From the NCBI GenBank assembly GCA_028290285.1, contig JAQGKD010000058.1, positions 1 through 64,000 of the forward strand: a DNA stretch of 64,000 nucleotides. The letters are read 5' to 3'. Every line of letters starts with the position of its first letter. The stretch's first letter is position 1. Position numbers and translations under genes: made by a program. Source of the DNA: Hyphomicrobiales bacterium. Lineage in GTDB: Bacteria; Pseudomonadota; Alphaproteobacteria; Rhizobiales; Beijerinckiaceae. Under the pieces are notes generated by a model. The model saw only the letters and a program-made list of their open reading frames with translations, searched no databases and was not told where the DNA came from. Of this stretch, positions 1 to 9,045 are shown piece after piece.

Positions 1-2063
1 ACCACGATGCGGTCGGCATGCCGCACCGTGGAGAGGCGATGGGCGACCACCAGCACAGTGCGGCCCTTGCAAATCGACAGCATGTTGGTCTGGATGATTC
101 GCTCCGATTCATAGTCTAGCGCCGAGGTCGCCTCATCGAAAATCAGCACGCGCGGATTGGTCACCAGCGCGCGGGCAATGGCAATGCGCTGACGCTGGCC
201 GCCCGAAAGATTGGAGCCGCGTTCCTCCAGAATGGTGTCATAGCCATGCGTCAGTTCGAGAATGAACTCGTGCGCACCGGCCAGCTGCGCGGCGCGCATC
301 ACCTCCTCGAGCGACAAGGCAGGATTGGCCAGCGCGATGTTCTCGCGGATCGACCTGTTGAAGAGAACATTCTCCTGCAGCACAACGCCGACCTGCCGGC
401 GCAGCCAGGAGGGATCGAGCAGCCCGATGTCGATTCCATCGACGAGAATGCGCCCGCGCTCGGGCGCATAGAGACGTTGCAGCAGCTTGGTCAATGTCGA
501 TTTGCCCGACCCTGAGCGCCCGACGATTCCGATGACTTCCCCCGCATGAATTTGCAGGGAGAAATCGCGCAGGACCTCCTGGCCGCCGGGCTTGTAGCGG
601 AAGAGAATCTGGTCGAAGACGATATCGCCCTTCACCGGCGGTAGATCCTGCTTGGCGCTCGCCCCCTGTTTCTCGGTCGGGGTGTTGACGATGTCGCCCA
701 GCCGGTCGATTGAAAGCTTGAATTGCTGAAAATCCTGCCACAGCTGCGCAAGCCGCAACACGGGCGCGCTGATCTGGCCCGCCAGCATGTTGAACGCGAC
801 CAGCTCGCCGATCGTCATCTCGTTGGCGATGACCGCCTTCGCGCCGAACCACAGAATGGCAGCCGTTGTCAGCTTGTTGACGAGGCTCACCAATTGTGCC
901 CCGCTGGCGCCAAGCGTCACGACGCGGAGCGACGCCTGTATATAGGCGGCGAGCTGCTGTTCCCACCGCGCGCGAACCTGTGGCTCAACCGCCATGGCTT
1001 TCAGCGTCTGGATGCCGGAAAGCGTTTCTACCAGAAGCGATTGATTGACGGCGCCATGCGCGAATTTCTCCTTCACCCGCGACTGCAAGCCCGGTGTCAC
1101 CGAGACCGAGATGATTGCGTAGAGAGGGATCGACACAAGCACTACGAGCGTCAGTGTCCAGCTGTAATAGGCCATGACAGCGAGGGAGATCACACCAAAC
1201 ACGACATCGATCACGAGGGTCAGGGCTGACGACGTGATGAATTGGCGCACATTTTCCAATTCGCGAACGCGCGCGACGGTCTGGCCAGTGGCGCGATTTT
1301 CGAAATAGGCGATCGGCAGCGCAAGAAGATGCTTGAACAAAAGCGAGCCAAGGATCGCATCCATCCGGCTGGTGGTGTGGGCAAAAGCGTAGGTTCGCAA
1401 CCAGTTCAGGGCCACGTCGGCAACATTGATGACGACGAGACCAATGATCAGCACCTGCAGCGTCGTGAGGCCGCGATGCACGAGAACCTTGTCGATGACC
1501 ACTTGGAAAAACAGCGGCGACACCAGGCCGATCAACTGGATAAACACCGAGATGACGAGGATCTCGGCCAGGATACTGCGGAAGCGATGGACCACGGGCA
1601 AGAACCAGCGGAGCCCAAATTGCAGGACATCGCCGCCCAGCAGCTCGCGCTTGGTGAGAAAGATCACCTCGCCTGACCAGTGGGCGTCGAGTTCAGACAA
1701 CGCCCACTCGGCCGGAGGCTGTCCGGCCAGCGCAACCAGCACGCGCCCCTCATTCGCCCGTGCAATGACAAAGAACGTACCGTCCCGCGCTGCTGCGATG
1801 ACCGGCAGCGGCAGATGGGCGAGACGGCCGATAGTGGAGCGGCCGCGCCGTGATTTCAGTTTCTCGCCTCGGGCGATACGAATGAGATCGTCGGCAGTCG
1901 CAAACGCGCCTGGTGCGATATGTTCGTGCCGCAACCGTTCGATATCAAGACGCTCGCCGAGCACCGACGCGCTCAGCCACAGCGACGCCAATCCAGAATC
2001 GAGAGCGGGCGGCTCTGGCCGCTCCACTTCGCTGTTTGGCACGACCGCTCCGCGGTCGAACAT
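1..2063 (-). CDS. Type I secretion ABC transporter, permease/ATPase (HlyB/LapB-like), C-terminus cut by window
   Basis: Inner-membrane ABC exporter that would energise a type I secretion channel for RTX/adhesin-type proteins. About 687 codons are present and the last 20-30 residues lie outside the window. The order is an N-terminal C39-like domain (about 20-150), a membrane domain (about 165-440) and an ATPase domain with Walker A GRSGSGKST near 514, signature LSGGQ near 619, Walker B LIFDEATSALD near 640 and an H-loop in VVAHRLSTV near 673. The N-terminal domain shows no catalytic Cys at its start, as in HlyB/LapB 'CLD' domains that bind substrate without cleaving it. The ATG at 2063 gives a full-length N-terminus, and an AT-rich leader precedes it. 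The membrane-fusion partner and the substrate are not in the window. Confidence 0.9.
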   Translation of the reverse strand, partial: MFDRGAVVPNSEVERPEPPALDSGLASLWLSASVLGERLDIERLRHEHIAPGAFATADDLIRIARGEKLKSRRGRSTIGRLAHLPLPVIAAARDGTFFVIARANEGRVLVALAGQPPAEWALSELDAHWSGEVIFLTKRELLGGDVLQFGLRWFLPVVHRFRSILAEILVISVFIQLIGLVSPLFFQVVIDKVLVHRGLTTLQVLIIGLVVINVADVALNWLRTYAFAHTTSRMDAILGSLLFKHLLALPIAYFENRATGQTVARVRELENVRQFITSSALTLVIDVVFGVISLAVMAYYSWTLTLVVLVSIPLYAIISVSVTPGLQSRVKEKFAHGAVNQSLLVETLSGIQTLKAMAVEPQVRARWEQQLAAYIQASLRVVTLGASGAQLVSLVNKLTTAAILWFGAKAVIANEMTIGELVAFNMLAGQISAPVLRLAQLWQDFQQFKLSIDRLGDIVNTPTEKQGASAKQDLPPVKGDIVFDQILFRYKPGGQEVLRDFSLQIHAGEVIGIVGRSGSGKSTLTKLLQRLYAPERGRILVDGIDIGLLDPSWLRRQVGVVLQENVLFNRSIRENIALANPALSLEEVMRAAQLAGAHEFILELTHGYDTILEERGSNLSGGQRQRIAIARALVTNPRVLIFDEATSALDYESERIIQTNMLSICKGRTVLVVAHRLSTVRHADRIV

Positions 2064-2549
2064 AACGAGGCTTTCGAAAATGATTCAAAAAAGCTTATTG
2101 CAACTAATGATTGTAAGTATTTGCACGTCCGCAGCAGCGGAAGCATCCATAGCTTGCGGGCGATGGAAATTGAATCATTCTTAACGTCAGGTCCACGAGC
2201 AAATTGGGCGGTAAATCGAATTGCTATTACGGATCAGTCGTTTGCAATATTCACCTGCTGGGCGGGCTGGTTAAGATGTTAAGATGTGTGATAAATCAGC
2301 AACCATAATGGGCGTAAGTTTGGTTTAATGAGCTACAATCGCTGCTTGTGTTGGAGGTGGAATCGGGACGCGCGTCTGAGCTCAGACAGCGCTGACCGGG
2401 TCAAAGTTGACGGTTGCAAAGGTGACCAACGCGGAGACGGGTGCCTGCTAAGGTCGACGTTAGTTGGGATTTGGACACCGGTTAGCCCGTTTTGGAGCGA
2501 GATTGGCATCTGATCGACGTGATGCAGCAAAAGAGCCGAATGGGGACGC
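2064..2549. other. Intergenic region between divergent genes, AT-rich
   Basis: This 486-base gap separates the leftward transporter from the rightward FRG gene. Positions about 2075-2330 are clearly more AT-rich than their surroundings, which fits divergent promoters or a junction of acquired DNA. An exact 8-base tandem TTAAGATG occurs at 2271-2286. I see no convincing gene, RNA or integrase site here. Confidence 0.5.
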
Positions 2550-3957
2550 ATGTCGGAAAATTTCAATTACATCTCATTCGGCAACTGGGAATATCTCGAA
2601 GGTAACGTCGATAACGTCACCATGGGACGGGGACGTATGTTCGAATATACCCCGTCCGACACCGAAAAGAGGCTTGAAAGCCTAGACGGCACGGCGATCG
2701 CCTTTCTGGAAAAGCTGCCGACATTCGTATGCAGTGAAATCAAAACAAGTGGAGACACGGTCTCCATGATCATTAAGTACGGTCGAATTTCCAAAACCGA
2801 TCCCGGACGCAAGGAGGTCTCCGCTGCCTTCGAGACCGTGATCGACTTCGGCAAGGTCGAATTCGAGGACATCGAAGCCGCGCGAAAGGTGTTTGGTGCA
2901 GATAGGTTCCAACTCTATCGCACCCACTGGGCTGTCCGTGAAGGCGATGCTCGTGACATCCTCGATCGGCTGGCTGAGGCCAAGCCAGATCTTGCCAAGT
3001 TCATCGGGACACAGGAAGCTTCCGTGCTCGATGGCGCGGATGTCCAGCCGCCCCCGCGCGACAAGAAGATTCTTGGCGTCGCAGATAGCGTAGAGCGATT
3101 TCTTGAGCTGCTTTACAACTCGCCGGCGAAGGAGGGGACCGAGACCTTCTTCCGGGGGCACAGCGATGCACGCTATGAGTTGACGCCGTCCCTTCTACGC
3201 AAATGGGATAATGGAGACTGGAAGTTCATGCCGAGCGAGGAGCGGCTGTGCAAGGAGCTGCTGATTGCCCATCATGAAGAGTTCCGAGGCGATCAGTATT
3301 GCTTTGACCGTCTAGTGCGGATGCAGCATTACGATCTGCCGACGCGGCTGCTTGACATTTCTGGGAATCCGCTGGTAGCGCTATTCTTCGCCTGCTCGTG
3401 TAAGCCCGATCAACTCGAAATCGACGGCGAGGTCATCGTCTTCCAGGTCGTATCGGATAGCGTAAAATATTATGATTCCGACACGGTGAGCTGCCTTTCC
3501 AACCTCTCGAACCTGAGCTACGCGCAGAAGAACAACATTGACCTGAGCCTCAACCCTGATGCCTTCAACGCGACCGACGTTGCCCGCAAGCTGCTCCACC
3601 ACATCAAGTCGGAGAAGGGCTTTTTCGAGGGACGGATTGTTCCTGACGACTTGGGATCGATTGTCTGTGTGAAAGCGAAGCGCACGAACACGCATAAAAT
3701 CACAGTCCGGTGCCTTCCTGCTGTTCGGTCACGAGGCCGCGCTTCCCGACGCGGGACAGGACGGCATTGAGATCAGCCGAGTCACGGTTAAGAACAAGAC
3801 GCACATTCTCGCCCAGCTCGAACGGATCAACATCAACGCCACGACCGTCTATCCGAGCATCGACCAGACGGCAGTTCATCTGCGAGATCTGCACCAATCG
3901 CCGCATCCTATCAAGACAGCCCCAAGCGCCGTACCCGACAACTTTCCAAAAGTTTGA
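2550..3957 (+). pseudogene. FRG-domain protein interrupted by a single-base frameshift
   Basis: FRG-domain protein (named for a Phe-Arg-Gly motif), a family of uncertain function often met in accessory and defence-like loci. The first frame runs from ATG 2550 to 3770, with TFFRGHSD near residue 200 and the following HYDLPTRLLDISGNPLVALFF block. From about residue 383 that frame ends in Arg/Ser-rich sequence unlike the family. The +1 frame, from about 3694 to the TGA at 3955-3957, continues convincingly: SGAFLLFGHEAALPD, then THILAQLERININATTVYPS, a normal FRG C-terminus. The switch falls at the A4 run 3696-3699. Removing one A gives a continuous 468-residue protein. It may be a true mutation, a phase-variable run, programmed frameshifting or an assembly error. 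The start has a GGGGACG box. Confidence 0.8.
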
Positions 3958-4430
3958 CGGAACGGCTTTGGCATGGCGAAGTATCGGGGCCGTAGCGTAA
4001 AGTCGACGTTTCCCCTATCGCATGGTGGTCTGCGGCAACGGGCGGGAGTATCGCGCTATAGTGGGAAATTAGCCTAGCTGTCGGACCGGTTGGGATCCAA
4101 ACGCGTATACTGAAAATAATAGACAAGCATACGGACAAGGTTTGAGGTCGGGAAACCTAGCTTGGCCGTCGAAATGGGGACCAGCTAAATGTCCATTTCC
4201 AAGAAATAATCTACTGTCGCCTTCTGGCGCAACCGGGACCTTACGTGCCTCCCACAACGCGTTGGTGCCGCCCACACTGCCTGCGTTCTTCCGCGACTGG
4301 ACTTCCACTCACAACCGAGCATTGTTTGTTTCAGGACGCCGACGCACCCGCGCGCTCCTGACCCCGCATGGTGATCCGATTGCGGGGTTGCGCTGGTGAC
4401 AGCCGATGCTGTCGCAGCAAGGAGCAAATC
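3958..4430. other. Intergenic region with stem-loop before the DUF3489 gene
   Basis: This 473-base stretch has no convincing gene. Its right end holds a perfect stem-loop GACAGC-CGAT-GCTGTC at 4398-4413, just upstream of the AAGGAGC ribosome-binding site of the gene starting at 4431. The loop could tune translation of that gene or mark a transcript end. I see no insertion-sequence ends. Confidence 0.45.
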
Positions 4431-5030
4431 ATGACGAAACTCACTACGACGCAGCTCAGTGTCTTGTCGCGCGCCGCCGCTCGCGATGATGGCGCCGCAA
4501 GCCTTCCGGAACACCTCACACGGTCAGCCGCCGCGAAGGTCGCCGCAAGTCTCGTCTCACGCAAGCTGATGCGCGAGGTTCGGGCCAAGGCCGGGATGCC
4601 CGTGTGGCGGGTGGATGGAGATCGTAAGGTTGCGCTCGTCATCCTGAAGGCGGGGCGGAGCGCTATCCTCGTCGATACGCAGCCGACGGAGCGGCCTGCA
4701 GACACCAAGCGAACGCCTCCTCCAACGGCGCCTGATGAGGCGAAGGAGCCGTCTTCAAAGCCCCTTCAAGACGCCTTGAACACGCCGCCGCCCATTGCAG
4801 CGGATGCGCCGCGCCAGGGGTCTAAGCAGGCGCTTGTCGTCGAACTGCTCGCACGTCGGGAGGGCGCAACGATCGACGCTCTCATCGAGGCGACGGGCTG
4901 GCTACCGCATACCACGCGCGCCGCGCTCACGGGCTTGCGCAGGCGCGGATACGGCATTGAGCGAACGCGCGGGGTGGACGGCGCGACGCGCTATTGGCTG
5001 AGCCCTGTGCCTGCCGATGTACAGGCCTGA
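4431..5030 (+). CDS. DUF3489 domain-containing protein
   Basis: 199-residue protein of a family that travels with DUF2924 proteins and serine recombinases. No biochemical role is known to me. The N-terminus (TKLTTTQLSVLSRAA) resembles a short helix-turn-helix-like segment. A Pro/Thr/Lys-rich linker follows at about 85-125, then the family's C-terminal winged-helix-like block (about 130-180), which contains LLARREGATIDALIEATGW and TRAALTGLRRRG. The ATG at 4431 was preferred over an in-frame GTG at 4368 because AAGGAGC lies just upstream. Its end overlaps the next gene by 14 bases, so the three genes form an operon. A role in binding DNA alongside the recombinase is inference. Confidence 0.85.
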   Translation: MTKLTTTQLSVLSRAAARDDGAASLPEHLTRSAAAKVAASLVSRKLMREVRAKAGMPVWRVDGDRKVALVILKAGRSAILVDTQPTERPADTKRTPPPTAPDEAKEPSSKPLQDALNTPPPIAADAPRQGSKQALVVELLARREGATIDALIEATGWLPHTTRAALTGLRRRGYGIERTRGVDGATRYWLSPVPADVQA

Positions 5031-5508
5031 TCCGATGGTCCCGGGACGCAAACGTAACCGGTCGCTGGATCCAGCGGCCGGCGAGGACCTGGCAGCTGCG
5101 ATCGCACGCATGGCTTCGATGGGCGTTGAGCAACTGCGCGATGTCTGGCGCCAGCGATGCGGCGGTGAACCACCGTCCGCACTCACCAAGGACCTGCTGC
5201 TGCGCGCCTTGTGCCATCAGTTGCAGGAACAGCGCCTTGGCGCCCTGGACAAGCCGCTGAAGCGGCTGCTGGCCCAGGCGGGTCGCAACGGGTCGGCGCC
5301 CCCTGCACGGATCAAGGTCGGGTCGGTGATCGTGCGCGAGTATCAGGGCACAGTGCATGAGGTCGTCGTCGTGCAGGATGGGTTCCTCTGGCAGGGAGGA
5401 ACCTACGCAAGTCTGTCCAGCATCGCCCAGAAGATCACCGGCACGATCTGGAATGGACCACGGTTCTTTGGCTTGCGCACCCGTCCGCGGGGAACCGAGC
5501 AGCCATGA
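5017..5508 (+). CDS. DUF2924 domain-containing protein
   Basis: 163-residue basic protein matching DUF2924, whose members normally sit directly upstream of a large serine recombinase. The N-terminal half has the typical 'L..A...MSVEQLRDVWRQ' helix followed by LLLRALCHQLQEQ. The C-terminal half contains a beta-rich block with REYQGTVHEVVVVQDGF, GGTYASLSSIAQKITG and WNGPRFFGL, which in this family resembles a small nucleic-acid-binding fold. It overlaps the DUF3489 gene by 14 bases and the recombinase by 4 (ATGA), so translation is probably coupled. A recombination-directionality or accessory role is plausible but unproven. Confidence 0.88.
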   Translation: MYRPDPMVPGRKRNRSLDPAAGEDLAAAIARMASMGVEQLRDVWRQRCGGEPPSALTKDLLLRALCHQLQEQRLGALDKPLKRLLAQAGRNGSAPPARIKVGSVIVREYQGTVHEVVVVQDGFLWQGGTYASLSSIAQKITGTIWNGPRFFGLRTRPRGTEQP

Positions 5509-7175
5509 AGGCGCCGCTCCAGAAGCCGCAGCGCTGCGCGATCTACACGCGCAAGTCGACCGATCACAATCTCGATCTCGCCTTCAACTCGCTCGATGCG
5601 CAGCGCGAGGCTTGCGAGGCCTATATCAAAAGCCAGGCGCATGAGGGCTGGCGGCTGGTTCCCGATCGCTTAGACGATGGAGCCTTCTCGGGAGCGTCAC
5701 TGGATCGGCCGGCCCTGCAAGCTCTCATCGAGGCGATCAAGGCGCGCCGCATCGATGTCGTGGTGGTCTACAAGGTGGACCGACTCACGCGCTCACTCGC
5801 CGACTTCGCCAAGCTCGTCGAGCTGTTCGACGCGCACGACGTCTCGTTCGTCTCTGTCACCCAATCGTTCAACACCACCTCCAGCATGGGACGCCTGACG
5901 CTCAACGTGTTGCTGTCCTTCGCGCAGTTCGAGCGGGAGGTCATCGGCGAGCGGGTGCGCGACAAGATCGCCGCCTCCAAGCGCAAGGGGATCTGGGTTG
6001 GCGGGCCTTTGGCGCTTGGATATCGCAGCGTCGACAAGAAGCTGGAGGTCGTGACCGAGGAAGCAGCGCTCGTCAGGATCATCTTCGAGACCTATGTGCG
6101 CGTAGGGTCGATACGCGCGTTGATCGCGGAGTTGAAAGCGCAGGGCCTCGCGCCGCTGGATCGGCAGCTGACCAGTGGCCGCAAGATCGTGGCGGCGCAC
6201 TGGAGGCCCGGCCCTTTGGCCCACCTGCTCAAGAACCGCTTCTACGTCGGCGAGGTCGCCTATCGCGGCGAGATCCACAAAGGCGAGCATGAAGCTATTG
6301 TCGATCGGCCCCTGTTCGAGGCTGCTCAAGCCCGGCTCGCCGCGCAGGCCGTGGTGCGGACGACGGCAAACAAGGCGTCGTCATCGTTTCTGAAGGGGTT
6401 GCTGTTCGACGACGCCGGCAATGCGATGAGCCCGAGCCACGCCAACAAGAAAGGCGTTCGCTACTGTTACTATGTCTCTCAGGCCATATTGCAGGGGCGG
6501 GCTGCCGAGGCGGGCTCGGTGACGCGGGTTTCGGCGCCCGATGTGGAGGGACGCGTGCTGGAAGCGCTTCAGGCTTCCCATCGAGCGGATGGTTTGCAGG
6601 TCGATGAGGCAATCGTCCGTGAGTTGGTCACCCGAGTGGTCGTTGAAGGGAGGCACCTCGTGGTCCACCTTCATCAGCCCGGTGAGATCGGCGCTGCCTC
6701 GGAAGAACCTGTGGCGACCGCGACCGAGCTCAGGATGCCATACACGCCCAGTCTAAAGCTGCGCAAAGGCGTTGCTCATGCACCCCCGGTCAGTGGGCCG
6801 GCTCTCGATCCGCAATCCCGCGAAAAGCTGCTGCGCGCCATCGCTCGCGCCCGCGGCTGGCATGATGCGATGCTGGCCGGGACAACGAGTCTCGACGATA
6901 TCGCGAAGTCCGAAGGCTTGGCCGAGCGCTACCTTCGTCGGCTTGTGCTCCTGGCCTTCCTGTCGCCAGCGATCATTCGGGCGATTGCGGATGGCTCTGC
7001 GCCTGCGACCCTCACTTCATCGAACCTAACGGACTCGCTGCCGCTTTCGTGGGCGGAGCAGGAACGCGTCTTCCTCACGCACTGCCGCGCGCAGACTGCA
7101 TCGACGCCTCCCGCCTCGGAAGTGCGCCGTTGGCGACCCCCGCATTTCGATTCAGGCCGGAAGACACGCACCTAA
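5505..7175 (+). CDS. Large serine recombinase (resolvase/invertase family)
   Basis: 556-residue site-specific recombinase. The resolvase catalytic domain covers about 10-155: IYTRKSTDH with the presumed nucleophile Ser18, SLDAQREACEAYI, YKVDRLTRSL, and LTLNVLLSFAQFEREVIGERVRDK. A 'recombinase' domain follows (about 165-290, with LLKNRFYVGEV and YRGEIHKGEHEAIV). The zinc-ribbon region is weak: I see no clear Cys pair pattern, although GVRYCYYVS is in place. It would cut and rejoin DNA at att sites through a phosphoserine link. The ATG overlaps the DUF2924 stop. The C-terminal Arg/Thr-rich tail runs to TAA 7175, and two direct repeats lie just after it. Confidence 0.93.
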   Translation: MKAPLQKPQRCAIYTRKSTDHNLDLAFNSLDAQREACEAYIKSQAHEGWRLVPDRLDDGAFSGASLDRPALQALIEAIKARRIDVVVVYKVDRLTRSLADFAKLVELFDAHDVSFVSVTQSFNTTSSMGRLTLNVLLSFAQFEREVIGERVRDKIAASKRKGIWVGGPLALGYRSVDKKLEVVTEEAALVRIIFETYVRVGSIRALIAELKAQGLAPLDRQLTSGRKIVAAHWRPGPLAHLLKNRFYVGEVAYRGEIHKGEHEAIVDRPLFEAAQARLAAQAVVRTTANKASSSFLKGLLFDDAGNAMSPSHANKKGVRYCYYVSQAILQGRAAEAGSVTRVSAPDVEGRVLEALQASHRADGLQVDEAIVRELVTRVVVEGRHLVVHLHQPGEIGAASEEPVATATELRMPYTPSLKLRKGVAHAPPVSGPALDPQSREKLLRAIARARGWHDAMLAGTTSLDDIAKSEGLAERYLRRLVLLAFLSPAIIRAIADGSAPATLTSSNLTDSLPLSWAEQERVFLTHCRAQTASTPPASEVRRWRPPHFDSGRKTRT

Positions 7176-7178
7176 ATT

Positions 7179-7213
7179 GCGAACCGGTCTGGGCCAAACG
7201 CGAACCGGTCTGG
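7179..7213. repeat. Two 14-base direct repeats just downstream of the recombinase
   Basis: GCGAACCGGTCTGG occurs at 7179-7192 and again at 7200-7213, with a 21-base period. The repeats begin 4 bases after the recombinase stop codon. The spacing of two helical turns and the ACCGGT core suggest protein-binding half-sites, possibly for the recombinase itself, but no function is shown. Confidence 0.6.
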
Positions 7214-7398
7214 ACATGGCCACCCGGGAAAATACGGACATTCAAAAATCGCGACCAGAGACTGGCGGCCCGGTACAGCCCTCCTGCCCTCAAAAACCCG
7301 CCCGTCGCGGTCTGCAATGTCCCGCAGCCTACTGTAAGACTCTGAAAATACGGCGCCTTCGCCCAGACCGTCACAAAGTCTCGTGAAACGGGAATGGT

Positions 7399-7473
7399 TG
7401 GCTGGGGCGGGAGGATTCGAACCTCCGCATGGTGGAATCAAAATCCACTGCCTTACCGCTTGGCGACGCCCCA
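7399..7473 (-). tRNA. tRNA-Gln (anticodon TTG)
   Basis: Read on the minus strand this is a full cloverleaf: acceptor TGGGGCG pairing with CGCCCCA, anticodon stem GTGGA/TCCAC around loop TTTTGAT (anticodon TTG), T-arm with GTTCGAATC, and an encoded 3' CCA at 7399-7401. Length is 75 bases. Its 3' end faces the recombinase island, a common orientation for islands integrated at tRNA genes, although I found no duplicated tRNA fragment. Confidence 0.95.
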
Positions 7474-7694
7474 AGGCCTTCGGGTTTTTGACAAACCCAG
7501 CCGGTGGGGCGAACGCCCCGCTCCGGCGCGCGGAACATAGTGGGGCGCGCCCTGCGCCGCAACACTTCTGTTTCAGGTTCGAAGAACTTCGTGAAAACCG
7601 TGCACGAGGGAGCCCGAACCCCTTGCTACCCCTGCCCTCGGTCGCTATAACCCGGCTCACCAGAACGACGGGCGCTTGCCGCCAATGTCGGTGT

Positions 7695-7771
7695 CGGAGT
7701 GTAGCGCAGCCTGGTAGCGCACCTCGTTCGGGACGAGGGGGTCGGAGGTTCGAATCCTCTCACTCCGACCA
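7695..7771 (+). tRNA. tRNA-Pro (anticodon CGG)
   Basis: 77-base cloverleaf: acceptor CGGAGTG pairing with CACTCCG, D-arm AGCGCAGCCTGGTAGCGC, anticodon stem CCTCG/CGAGG around TTCGGGA (anticodon CGG), T-arm GTTCGAATC, discriminator A and encoded CCA. The 221 bases between the two tRNA genes show no gene I can support. Confidence 0.95.
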
Positions 7772-7914
7772 TTTCATTCCAGAAAAATTAGATACTTAGA
7801 CAAACACCTAGACGGTGGCTGGTTGCCGGCTGAACGAAACCTTCGCGTTGCATACGCGGGACAAACCGATGAGACCCCCGATGGGCCATGCCGCGGCCTC
7901 CCGGGCCGAACGGC

Positions 7915-8787
7915 CTAATCGAGCTCTGGCGCTACTTGTCCAAAGTTCAGGGCTGCGACCAGCGCGACACCGCCCAGCACGTTGCCGATAAGCGTCGGCA
8001 GGAAGAATCGCAGCGCATAGTCCGTCAAGCCGACCTGCCCTATTTCGACGAGATAGAAGGCGTCGACGGAGCCCGCGATCAGATGCGAGAACCCCCCGAT
8101 CGCCACCAGCCAGGTTACGATGATGATCACCGCGACACGTGCACTCTCCGCGCCCGGCAGCAGCCACACCATCAGAGCAATCAGCCAGCCCGCGAAAACG
8201 GCCTTCAATAAGGTCGTCATAAACGGTGACCCAATGACATGCTGGGAAACTGAGGCGAAAGCCTCCTTCATCTGCGCGTCGAAGATGGACGTATGTGCGA
8301 TTACCGCCGCAATCACCCATGTAGCCGCGATATTCGCGACGAGCACGATTACCCACAAGCGCAGGACGCCGAGAAGCGTGATGACGTCCCGGTTATGCAG
8401 GAGTGGCAGAATGGGTGTCAGGGTGTTCTCGGTGAAGAGTTGCTGCCTTCCGAGCACCACGATCAGAAATCCAACCGTGTAGCCAAGGCCGCTCACGAGC
8501 GGCGCCCACGACGCATCGGGCAAGTGCGCGTGCAGAACGCCTTCCGCAATCAGCGAGAAGCCCATGGAGAGACCCGCCGCCAAGCCGGACAGGAAAAGCG
8601 CCGAGACCGCGCGGTGAAGCTCCGTTTCGCCTTCCACGCGGATCGTCTCGTGAATCAGGACAGCATTAGGCCTGCTCTGGTTCGCGATCGCAGCTTTTTG
8701 TTTGCTGGAAAGATCGTTCATCCCTTCGACGGCGCTGAAGCTGCGCTCCTCGGCTTTGGCTTCAGGCTCATGCGAACTGGACGACAT
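7915..8787 (-). CDS. Formate/nitrite transporter (FNT) family channel, YfdC-like
   Basis: 290-residue inner-membrane channel of the FNT (FocA/NirC) family, which passes small monovalent anions such as formate, nitrite or acetate. A hydrophilic N-terminus of about 55 residues precedes six hydrophobic segments. Family marks include SALFLSGLAAGLSMGFS near 65-80, GRQQLFTENTLTPILPLL near 113-130 and an 'IAGSVDAFYL' block near 238. The longer N-terminus and the QLFTENT form of the signature point to the YfdC subgroup, whose substrate is not well defined. Start ATG 8787 has GGAG 9 bases upstream. It stands alone on its strand beside stress-type genes. Confidence 0.9.
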   Translation of the reverse strand: MSSSSHEPEAKAEERSFSAVEGMNDLSSKQKAAIANQSRPNAVLIHETIRVEGETELHRAVSALFLSGLAAGLSMGFSLIAEGVLHAHLPDASWAPLVSGLGYTVGFLIVVLGRQQLFTENTLTPILPLLHNRDVITLLGVLRLWVIVLVANIAATWVIAAVIAHTSIFDAQMKEAFASVSQHVIGSPFMTTLLKAVFAGWLIALMVWLLPGAESARVAVIIIVTWLVAIGGFSHLIAGSVDAFYLVEIGQVGLTDYALRFFLPTLIGNVLGGVALVAALNFGQVAPELD

Positions 8788-9045
8788 TTGTTGGCGCTCC
8801 GGACGATCCAGCCCCTCAAGGCGCTACGCGCATATCAGTTCCTCAACGCAGCCCTCGAGGCATCTCAGTGGGGCGCTCATCTCCTGCAGCCACTTCAATC
8901 CGCTCCGCGTCCTGGGCCAGCCTGAGGCGTTCTCGACACGCTCAGACAGCAAGACGCCCAACTCCGTCCAAAGCGCGGGGCTGATACAATCCTCGGCGCG
9001 TGCGGCGCACACTTTCATTCCGGACGCGGGCCTGTGTACAACTGT

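Noticed and set aside
7399..7771. Matching GTTCGAATC-type segments in the two tRNA genes as an att duplication
   Set aside because: This is the conserved T-arm found in all tRNAs, not evidence of integration.
8824..9018. 64-codon minus-strand frame between the FNT and DUF4142 genes
   Set aside because: No ribosome-binding site, no recognisable pattern, and odd Cys content. Too weak to list as a gene.
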